5,724 nt of DNA, taken from the NCBI GenBank assembly GCA_964404395.1, contig CAYOKA010000140.1:1-5724 (forward strand). The letters run 5' to 3'. The number at the start of each line of letters is the position of its first letter. Positions within the stretch are counted from its first letter, which is position 1. The notes under the pieces were generated by a model. It saw nothing but the letters and a program-made list of their open reading frames with translations, did not search any database and had not been told where the DNA came from. Positions 1 through 4,622 of this stretch are shown in pieces. The translations under genes and the position numbers were made by a program. Source of the DNA: JAAYBT01 sp964404395. GTDB taxonomy: Bacteria > Bacillota > Clostridia > Acetivibrionales > DTU013.

Positions 1-82
1 TGTATATCTTCAACTCATCCACCTCAAGGATGAGCCTGTCAGCATAGTATTTCTTTATATTTCCAGCATCTAAAAGCAACAT
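1..82 (-). CDS. ABC-F family ATP-binding protein, N-terminal fragment (runs off the window)
   Basis: Only the first 27 codons are inside the window, reading MLLLDAGNIKKYYADRLILE and then VDELKIY. This is the typical opening of ABC-F ATPases (soluble twin-ATPase proteins that act on the ribosome, including the antibiotic-target-protection group): a short beta strand, the N-IKKYY-DRLI segment, then the strand that precedes the first Walker A loop. Walker A itself lies beyond the left edge. The ATG at 82-80 is preceded on the minus strand by GAGAGGAGAGA (about 90-100) at 7-8 bases spacing, which fixes the start. No membrane segment is expected; ABC-F proteins lack them. Whether this one gives antibiotic resistance or is a housekeeping translation factor cannot be decided from 27 residues. 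Another ABC ATPase subfamily is possible but less likely. Confidence 0.7.
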   Translation of the reverse strand, partial: MLLLDAGNIKKYYADRLILEVDELKIY

Positions 83-98
83 AAAAAAGTCTCTCCTC

Positions 99-299
99 TC
101 ACATCATCTGTGCAGGAAAGACCTCATCAACATAGATAGGATGTTTGTAGCGTCCGATAAAAGTCCAGTCAAGAACGCTACAAAACAAGGCAGTCAAATG
201 TATAAAGCCAATCCAGCACAAAACAGAGCACAAACAGCCCTGATTAATTTTGTTAAATCGCTGAATTAGCCAATTCTCATTCCTGAATACCTTGCCCTT
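99..299 (-). pseudogene. Start-less coding-like frame ending at the ABC-F ribosome binding site
   Basis: The minus strand is open from the TGA at 302-300 to a TGA at 101-99, 66 sense codons. It has no ATG except at the very end; a TTG near the middle is the only plausible start. The C-terminal part reads WTFIGRYKHPIYVDEVFPAQ followed by MM and stop, which looks like ordinary protein, and the stop falls directly before the ABC-F ribosome binding site as in a tightly packed operon. I do not recognise a family. It may be the tail of a decayed gene or a chance open frame; the competing reading is that this is only untranslated leader. Confidence 0.22.
144..184. repeat. 10-bp perfect inverted repeat in the ABC-F leader
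   Basis: TTTGTAGCGT at 144-153 is exactly complementary to ACGCTACAAA at 175-184, with a 21-base loop. Neither strand has a T tract after it, so it is not a standard terminator. It could be an RNA stem in the leader of the minus-strand ABC-F gene or a protein-binding site. It also lies inside the start-less open frame at 99-299. Confidence 0.6.
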
Positions 300-425
300 T
301 CATTAAGATAAATTCATTATAACTCAAAATATGCAGAAATGCATTAAATTTTCGATTAAAGTTTTAGTCGCTTTCGCCAAAAAGTCACGTGCCCTAAGCT
401 ACCATGGAAGCAAGTCACTATGAAT

Positions 426-623
426 TTATAGTATCTTACGCTTAAATACCGAGATTATCCACCTTGTACTACCATAGCTCTGAGCAGCCGCAACAGCACT
501 TACCAGTTCCCATCCCTGGGAGCCTAATTCATTCAGCTCATTCTGATATTCGTATCTGTTGACCTTGCCTCCAAGCGCTCCCTTTGCGTCAGTAAAGAGC
601 GTTTTGTATTCGAATCTATCCAT
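426..623 (-). CDS. DUF4177 domain-containing small protein
   Basis: A 65-residue protein that is essentially one DUF4177 domain. The N-terminal strand MDRFEYKTLF is followed by GALGGKV, an acidic-polar helix YEYQNELNELGSQGWELVS, and a final strand TRWIISVFKRK. The conserved LG-x-x-GWELVS core (about residues 32-42) is the family hallmark. The protein is predicted cytoplasmic and has no signal peptide or membrane segment. The biochemical function of the family is not established. The start is well supported: AGGAGGG (632-638, minus strand) lies 8 bases before ATG. A small palindrome, GACAA-T-TTGTC at 674-684, lies about 50 bases upstream and could be an operator. No clear terminator follows. 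The gene appears complete and monocistronic. Confidence 0.85.
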   Translation of the reverse strand: MDRFEYKTLFTDAKGALGGKVNRYEYQNELNELGSQGWELVSAVAAAQSYGSTRWIISVFKRKIL

Positions 624-689
624 ATGTTTTGCCCTCCTATCTTTATATCCTCATTTATTTAACGAACCCTACCGACAATTTGTCTGTCC

Positions 690-851
690 CTAATCTGTGC
701 TTTCATCAGCCTTTTCATTTGGGTTTAAGGCGGCATGCACATAGGTGTCCCAATATATGGGGTTTCCTCTATCATCGTTATGAAAAGAGACGTTTTCCCT
801 AAAATGTGCTTCTCGCTTTAATAAACAAGGCCTATTCCAGCTAATATAGTC
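690..851 (-). pseudogene. Start-less coding-like frame upstream of the DUF4177 gene
   Basis: The minus strand is open for 53 codons from just after a TAG (854-852) to a TAG (692-690), with no ATG, GTG or TTG start at its front. The translation has the character of real protein, e.g. SFHNDDRGNPIYWDTYVHAA then LNPNEKADESTD and stop. Its G/C-richer codons (GACACC, GTGCATGCCGCC) differ from the very AT-rich spacer beside it. I do not recognise the family. The best explanation is the C-terminal end of a decayed gene whose 5' part was lost near the 38-bp palindrome at 892-929. A chance open frame of this length is also possible. Confidence 0.3.
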
Positions 852-881
852 CTATAATTGCGAAAATGAGTAGTGCCACTA

Positions 882-910
882 TTTACAAAGGTAGTATAAT
901 CTATTACAAT
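882..910 (+). promoter_or_regulatory. Putative sigma-A promoter for the c-di-GMP riboswitch / FapA unit
   Basis: TTTACA (882-887) and TACAAT (905-910) are separated by exactly 17 bases and each is one mismatch from consensus. Predicted transcription start is near 917, about 18 bases before the riboswitch aptamer. An alternative -10, TATACT at 923-928, would start transcription at the first base of the aptamer but lacks a good -35. The spacer and -10 lie inside the perfect inverted repeat at 892-929, so a bound repressor would block it. Confidence 0.5.
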
Positions 911-929
911 TATGTAATAGATTATACTA
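892..929. repeat. Perfect inverted repeat, 17-bp arms with a 4-base loop
   Basis: TAGTATAATCTATTACA (892-908) is the exact reverse complement of the bases at 913-929; the loop is ATTA (909-912). Every one of the 17 positions pairs. The element is almost entirely A/T and contains nested half-sites (GTATA/TATAC and TTACA/TGTAA). It covers the spacer, -10 and predicted start of the riboswitch promoter. No T tract follows, so it is not an obvious terminator. Its position suggests an operator for a dimeric regulator; alternatives are a cruciform or the end of a lost mobile element. Confidence 0.9.
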
Positions 930-934
930 TTTGA

Positions 935-1034
935 ATACAGCGGTAAAAGGCAAACTTATCGAAAGATAAGGACGCAAAGCCACGAGTCTACGGTTAATAT
1001 ACCATGATAGTCGGGTTACCAAGGCATTGTGTAT
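935..1034 (+). promoter_or_regulatory. Cyclic-di-GMP class I (GEMM-I) riboswitch aptamer
   Basis: The conserved GEMM-I core is clear. AAAGGCAAAC (947-955 region) leads into a CTTATC-GAAA-GATAAG hairpin (955-970) with the invariant GAAA tetraloop, then GGACGCAAAGCC (970-981), a second irregular arm (about 982-1013) carrying the tetraloop-receptor side, and CGGGTTACC (1012-1020). The closing stem P1 can form between GGTAA (942-946) and TTACC (1016-1020), and an outer ATACA/TGTAT pairing is possible (935-939 with 1030-1034). The RNA binds the second messenger c-di-GMP and controls transcription of the FapA-family gene that starts 134 bases after its terminator. A tandem second aptamer is not present. 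Confidence 0.92.
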
Positions 1035-1043
1035 GACTAAAAA

Positions 1044-1074
1044 GCCATGGCTAAATTTTGCAGTGGTTTTTTTT
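1044..1074 (+). terminator. Intrinsic terminator / expression platform of the c-di-GMP riboswitch
   Basis: GCCATGGC (1044-1051) pairs with GCAGTGGT (1060-1067) with one mismatch and two G-U pairs, followed by eight T residues (1067-1074). The 5' arm GCCATGG can instead pair with CCAAGGC (1019-1025), whose first two bases belong to aptamer stem P1. Ligand-stabilised P1 would therefore free the 5' arm for the terminator, which predicts an OFF switch. The terminator is seen in the sequence; the polarity is inferred. Confidence 0.8.
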
Positions 1075-1141
1075 GTGTAAAAATCACAGCCACAACTAAA
1101 TACAAACCTAAAACATAATGTACAATTGTGAGGATCATCAG

Positions 1142-1158
1142 CATATGTGACTCATATG
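1142..1158 (+). repeat. Small inverted repeat in the FapA leader
   Basis: CATATG (1142-1147) recurs at 1153-1158 and pairs as a 6-bp stem with loop TGACT; flanking CATC/GATG bases could extend it with a bulge. It lies about 37 bases before the ribosome binding site, so it should not block translation directly. It may be an mRNA stem or a small operator. Confidence 0.4.
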
Positions 1159-1207
1159 ATGCACTACTAAATCTAACAATTTTTATTCTAAGGCAGGTGG
1201 AAAAAGT

Positions 1208-2794
1208 ATGTATGAAGAAATAATCTGTAAAAATGAGTACCTAAAAATTTTTGTTAAAACTAAAGGTGTATATATAAAAACTTATAAGAAGGGTTTCCCC
1301 ATTGCTCAGTTACATAGTATTCTTTCTTCCCATCCTGAAATGCGTATTACTAGCGTTATCACTTTGAAATATTCCCTGAATTCTATTACAAAACATCCTC
1401 AGAAATTTGGTGAGCTTAAGGAAAAAATATCAGTTGAAATTACTAATAATGAGTTGAAATCAACTATTGTATTTAACCTTCCCAAGGAAGAATTGGATTT
1501 AAATAACAGAGAATCGCTCACTAAAGAAACATTTTCCTTGCTTAATGAAAAAGGGATAATATTCGGTATTAAATATGATATTTTTACAGGAGAGATACTT
1601 GGCGGTAAGACTTACGTTATAGCAGAGGGCATACCTCCGACAAATGGTTCTGATGCCGAAATTAGGATGCTAGAGATTAAAGACCCCGAGCCCGAATTAC
1701 GTGAAGAGGGGAAGGTAAGTTTTTATGATCTTAAGCTAATTAATAACGTTAAAGCAGGCGAATGGTTGGGTGAAAGAATAGAAGCTACTGAGGGAATACC
1801 AGGGAAGTCTGTTAAAGGGGAAATAGTTAAACCTGTTAGGGGGAAAAACATCCCGTTAAATTACGATAAAGAGACAGTATGTGAGATATCGGCAAATAAC
1901 AAAACGGTTTTATACTCAAAAATAGATGGTGCAGTAAATTATACTGATGGAATCATTAGTGTATCAGATCACCTTGTAATTAATGGCAATGTAGAAGTCA
2001 GTACAGGAAATATTAAGTTTGATGGTTATCTGACCATAAATGGAACTGTTGCCGAGGGTTTTTCAGTTGAAGCAACAAAAGATATTGAAATAAATGGCGA
2101 TATTGGTCTGTCAAATGTTGATTCCATAATAAGTACCGATGGCAGTATCTATATCAAAGGAGGAATTTTCTCAAGAGGCGATGTCGAAATTAGGGCAGCT
2201 AAAAGTGTTTACACAAAATTTGTAGATAATACTACGATAATCTGTGGTGAAAGCGTTCATATCGGCTATTATTGCTTCAATAGCAGAATTGTAGCCAAGG
2301 AAGTAATACTAGATGCATTCAATGGTCAGTTATACGGTGGATATATAGAAGCTGATATCAGAGTGAGAGCTCCTATTATTGGATCTGAGTTTGAAAAGAA
2401 AACCTTTATTGAAGTTATTGGTTTTGATAGGAAAGCTTTAGCAGATAAGCTCAATGATACGCTTCAGGAAATTAGCAATTTACGAAAGGTTCAGCAAAAA
2501 TTGAAACAAGTTCTGACATATTTTGAACAAAATGAATTATCCTACACTCAGATTGATCAGTATAACAAAGCTCTAAAAAGGATACTTTTTGTAGAAGGTG
2601 AGATAAGAAGACTGGAAGAGAAAAATAAGCTTACTACAAATTATTTAAAAACTTATGGAGAAGGTGAAATATCCGCAAAGAAGAAAGTCTATCCTAATTG
2701 CACCCTGGTTATTAAAAATCAGAATGCTGAGATACATTCTTCCTCCATTGCACCAATATTCTATGTTCAGGATGGCCAATTAAAACAAATCTAA
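1208..2794 (+). CDS. FapA/DUF342 family polymer-forming protein, under c-di-GMP riboswitch control
   Basis: A 528-residue protein of the FapA (flagellar assembly protein A, DUF342) family. It has a divergent N-terminal region (about 1-130), then the family signatures AEGIPPTNGSDAEI (139-152) and VKAGEWLGERIEATEGIPGK (181-200). A long right-handed beta-helix-like section (about 235-400) follows, rich in G-x-I/V steps and including the hallmark GNIKFDGYLTINGTVAEGF (267-285). A coiled coil comes next (about 405-480), then a last beta segment. The fold resembles bactofilins, so assembly into polymers is plausible. No signal peptide or membrane segment is seen, so the protein should be cytoplasmic. 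Family members have been linked to flagellar or envelope functions, but the molecular role is unsettled. AGGTGG (1195-1200) lies 7 bases before ATG. No clear terminator follows, and codons are more AT-rich than in trpBA. Confidence 0.9.
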   Translation: MYEEIICKNEYLKIFVKTKGVYIKTYKKGFPIAQLHSILSSHPEMRITSVITLKYSLNSITKHPQKFGELKEKISVEITNNELKSTIVFNLPKEELDLNNRESLTKETFSLLNEKGIIFGIKYDIFTGEILGGKTYVIAEGIPPTNGSDAEIRMLEIKDPEPELREEGKVSFYDLKLINNVKAGEWLGERIEATEGIPGKSVKGEIVKPVRGKNIPLNYDKETVCEISANNKTVLYSKIDGAVNYTDGIISVSDHLVINGNVEVSTGNIKFDGYLTINGTVAEGFSVEATKDIEINGDIGLSNVDSIISTDGSIYIKGGIFSRGDVEIRAAKSVYTKFVDNTTIICGESVHIGYYCFNSRIVAKEVILDAFNGQLYGGYIEADIRVRAPIIGSEFEKKTFIEVIGFDRKALADKLNDTLQEISNLRKVQQKLKQVLTYFEQNELSYTQIDQYNKALKRILFVEGEIRRLEEKNKLTTNYLKTYGEGEISAKKKVYPNCTLVIKNQNAEIHSSSIAPIFYVQDGQLKQI

Positions 2795-2837
2795 TGAATA
2801 ATAATGCTTTGTTCGGCAATCCTATCCAGAGCCGCTA

Positions 2838-3023
2838 CTATATTGGCTTATTAGTAATCGAAGCAAGCTTCAGCTTATCCATGAATTTCATTGCCGCATC
2901 TCTGCCGCCCTTAATCCGGAAGTAAACAACACCGGAGCAGCCTTTAGGCAGATACTTCTGTGCAAGATTGTAATATTTGTCGCTCTTGAGTGTAGTGTGA
3001 CAAAATGTTAAAAACGCTTGCAA
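2838..3023 (-). pseudogene. Remnant of O-acetylhomoserine sulfhydrylase (MetY, Cys/Met PLP enzyme family)
   Basis: Residues 9-56 of this minus-strand frame (bases 2999-2856) match a C-terminal stretch of MetY-type enzymes: LKSDKYYNLAQKYLPKG corresponds to the usual L-S-x-x-YY-LAQKYLPKG, and RIKGG-x-x-A-x-KFMDKLKLASI to F-GIKGG-x-A-KF-D-LKL-S. Intact MetY has roughly 420-430 residues; here only about 48 remain. The PLP-lysine domain is absent, as is the downstream part that would read like VADAR-x-x-LHP. The GIKGG glycine is replaced by arginine. The ATG at 3023 has no evident ribosome binding site, and the first eight residues do not look like MetY. This is a degraded fragment with no expected activity. 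It may mark a deletion or rearrangement between the FapA gene and trpBA. Confidence 0.72.
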
Positions 3024-3063
3024 TTCATGATACTATGTAGTAAAGTTATAGAAAATAAATACA

Positions 3064-3069
3064 TATATT
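3064..3069 (+). promoter_or_regulatory. Possible -10 element for the trp T-box transcript
   Basis: TATATT at 3064-3069 would start transcription around 3076, a few bases before the first paired base of T-box Stem I (3082). No good -35 is found 16-18 bases upstream, so this rests mainly on position and the AT-rich context. Confidence 0.3.
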
Positions 3070-3186
3070 CAAACTGTTGATTGAGAAGAGTACATACTTT
3101 CGATTTCTTCAAAGAGAGTTGCAAATGGTGAGATTGCAGCAAGACAGGGAGTATGGAATGGGCTCATAAAGGTGGGAAGAAAGGTT

Positions 3187-3222
3187 TTTGACTTAGTAAT
3201 GCGGTCTTTGACTGAGTAATGC
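3187..3222 (+). repeat. 16-bp tandem direct repeat inside the T-box linker
   Basis: TTTGACTTAGTAATGC (3187-3202) recurs as TTTGACTGAGTAATGC (3207-3222), 15 of 16 bases identical, with a 20-base period. It sits between Stem I and Stem III, where Stem II would normally be. Each copy carries an AGTA tetranucleotide, which is also a component of T-box S-turn motifs. Confidence 0.85.
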
Positions 3223-3320
3223 CCAACGGGATTTCCGCCCGTTATCAAGGGAAAGCGTATGAGTGTACGTTAACGAGAGGATGCGTTTGCATCAATTTAG
3301 GTGGTACCGCAGAAGTTACA

Positions 3321-3358
3321 AGCTTTTGTCCTATGAATACAGGACAGGAGCTTTTTTT
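3321..3358 (+). terminator. T-box intrinsic terminator upstream of trpB
   Basis: AGCTTTTGTCCT (3321-3332) pairs over 12 bp, with two G-U pairs, to AGGACAGGAGCT (3341-3352), followed by seven T residues (3352-3358). Its 5' arm lies just downstream of the T-box sequence and competes with the antiterminator. Confidence 0.92.
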
Positions 3359-3406
3359 GTTGCTAAAAATCAGTGCCATTAACGTTTGCACTGTAATGTT
3401 AGCAGC
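3359..3406 (+). other. Second large hairpin between the T-box terminator and trpB
   Basis: GTTGCTAA (3359-3366) pairs with TTAGCAGC (3399-3406, one G-U). Inside, CAGTGC (3371-3376) pairs with GCACTG (3388-3393), with an internal loop between the two helices. The structure ends about 20 bases before the trpB ribosome binding site and has no T tract. It is present only in readthrough transcripts, and could stabilise the processed trpBA mRNA or be a vestigial second control element. Confidence 0.55.
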
Positions 3407-3437
3407 GAGAAGCAATACAACGAGGAAGGAGAGCAAT

Positions 3438-4622
3438 ATGAAAAAAGGCAGATTTGGCATTTATGGAGGGCAATATATGCCGGAGACATTGATGAAGGCC
3501 GTTCAGGAGTTGGAGGACGCATACAGGTTCTATAGCAATGACAGCGCCTTTAGAAACGAGCTGGAGGACTTGCTGAGGGAATACGCCGGCAGGCCGTCAC
3601 TGCTTTATTACGCACAGAAAATGACCAGGGATCTGGGTGGAGCAAAGATTTATCTAAAAAGGGAGGATCTCAACCACACAGGCTCACACAAGATTAACAA
3701 TGTTCTCGGCCAGGTGCTTTTGGCAAAGAAAATGGGGAAAACTCGAGTTATAGCAGAGACAGGCGCAGGCCAGCATGGTGTTGCCACAGCTACAGCGGCT
3801 GCCCTTATGGATATGGAATGTGAAATATTCATGGGAAAGGAAGACACAGAGCGTCAGGCTTTAAATGTATTTCGAATGGAGCTGCTCGGAGCTAAGGTTC
3901 ACCCTGTAACCAGTGGGACCATGACGCTAAAGGATGCCGTAAATGAAACAATGCGGGAGTGGACAGCCCGAATGGATGACACACTGTATGTCCTGGGCTC
4001 TGTAATGGGGCCACACCCATTCCCCACAATTGTACGGGACTTCCAGAGAGTAATCGGAAAGGAAATAAAAGAACAGCTCATGGAGGCTGAGGGCAAGCTG
4101 CCTGATGCCGTGGTCGCATGTGTTGGCGGCGGAAGCAATGCCATGGGAGCCTTCTATGAGTTTATTGAGTATGAATCGGTAAGTTTGATTGGCTGTGAAG
4201 CTGCAGGCCTGGGCGTAAATAATCCAAAGAATGCAGCGACAATTACCAATGGCAAAGTCGGAGTGTTTCACGGCATGAAGTCCTACTTCTGCCAGGATGA
4301 GTATGGCCAGATAGCCCCTGTTTACTCTATCTCAGCCGGGCTTGATTACCCGGGGATAGGCCCTGAACACGCAAATCTGAACGATACAGGCAGAGCCCGG
4401 TATGTAGCCATTACGGACGAAGAAGCGGTAAGCGCCTTTGAATACCTATCGCGCACCGAGGGTATCATCCCTGCCATAGAAAGCGCCCATGCCGTTGCCT
4501 ATGTCAGGAAGCTGGCGCCTATGATGCGGAAGGATCAGATTATTGTCATCAATATATCAGGCAGAGGCGACAAGGACGTCGCTGCAATAGCAAGATACAA
4601 GGGGGTGGATATACATGAGTGA
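3438..4622 (+). CDS. trpB: Tryptophan synthase beta subunit
   Basis: A 394-residue PLP enzyme that condenses indole with L-serine to form L-tryptophan, working as an alpha2-beta2 complex with TrpA in the cytoplasm. The length is normal for the family. Key residues visible: the PLP lysine K85 in HTGSHKINN, E107 in AETGAGQHGVA (the Glu109 equivalent of Salmonella TrpB), the phosphate-binding loop GGGSNAMG (230-237), D303 in AGLDYPGIGPEH, E348 in EGIIPAIESAH, and S374 in NISGRGDKD. The start at 3438 is chosen because AGGAG (3427-3431) lies 6 bases before it and translation opens with the family-typical GRFGIYGGQYMPE. An in-frame ATG at 3219 exists, but that extension reads through the T-box and its terminator and cannot be real. 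The gene is controlled by the T-box and overlaps trpA by 8 bases. Confidence 0.97.
   Translation: MKKGRFGIYGGQYMPETLMKAVQELEDAYRFYSNDSAFRNELEDLLREYAGRPSLLYYAQKMTRDLGGAKIYLKREDLNHTGSHKINNVLGQVLLAKKMGKTRVIAETGAGQHGVATATAAALMDMECEIFMGKEDTERQALNVFRMELLGAKVHPVTSGTMTLKDAVNETMREWTARMDDTLYVLGSVMGPHPFPTIVRDFQRVIGKEIKEQLMEAEGKLPDAVVACVGGGSNAMGAFYEFIEYESVSLIGCEAAGLGVNNPKNAATITNGKVGVFHGMKSYFCQDEYGQIAPVYSISAGLDYPGIGPEHANLNDTGRARYVAITDEEAVSAFEYLSRTEGIIPAIESAHAVAYVRKLAPMMRKDQIIVINISGRGDKDVAAIARYKGVDIHE

Larger units (their letters stand above)
83..321 (-). promoter_or_regulatory. Leader region of the ABC-F gene with -10 element, micro-ORFs and hairpins
   Basis: A TATAAT is present on the minus strand at 321-316, without a good -35 at the right distance. 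Just downstream, ATG at 303 opens an 8-codon frame (MKGQGIQE, stop 279-277). It overlaps a second frame at 280 (MRIG, stop 268-266) through an ATGA junction. A hairpin CAGGGC/GCTCTG (242-237 with 229-224, one G-U pair) is followed by only four T residues, so it is a weak terminator at best. Next comes a strong 10-bp inverted repeat (184-144). ABC-F resistance genes are often controlled by ribosome-mediated attenuation over short leader peptides. The parts here would fit, but no convincing terminator with a long T tract is visible, so this is a suggestion. Confidence 0.3.
3082..3358 (+). promoter_or_regulatory. T-box riboswitch leader, tryptophan specifier, controlling trpBA
   Basis: The leader is complete. 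Stem I is closed by TGAG/CTCA (3082-3085 with 3163-3166). The specifier loop has AGTA (3089-3092) opposite GGAA (3155-3158), capped by an 8-bp helix ATACTTTC/GGGAGTAT (3094-3101 with 3147-3154). Directly after GAA is TGG (3159-3161), the Trp codon, as expected ahead of trpB. Stem III is AACGGG/CCCGTT (3225-3230 with 3238-3243), and a GATGC-GTTT-GCATC hairpin (3280-3293) precedes the T-box bulge sequence AGGTGGTACCGC (3299-3310). TGGT (3302-3305) would pair with the free NCCA end of uncharged tRNA-Trp, with a possible G-U at the discriminator base. Tryptophan starvation is expected to favour the antiterminator and readthrough. Confidence 0.93.

Noticed and set aside
382..418. Direct repeat AAGTCAC at 382-388 and 412-418
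   Set aside because: Seven bases is too short to mean anything without further support, and no regulator or mobile element end is evident nearby.
2795..2837. Terminator after the FapA-family gene
   Set aside because: No stem followed by a T tract could be found; the end of that transcript remains undefined.
3219..3437. A 73-residue N-terminal extension of TrpB from an upstream in-frame ATG
   Set aside because: It would translate T-box Stem III, the antiterminator and the terminator, has no ribosome binding site, and TrpB homologues start with the GRFGIYGGQY segment just after 3438.
3650..4271. Overlapping minus-strand open frames opposite trpB
   Set aside because: They lie wholly antisense to a well-conserved enzyme gene, lack recognisable domains and ribosome binding sites, and reflect codon bias of the sense strand.
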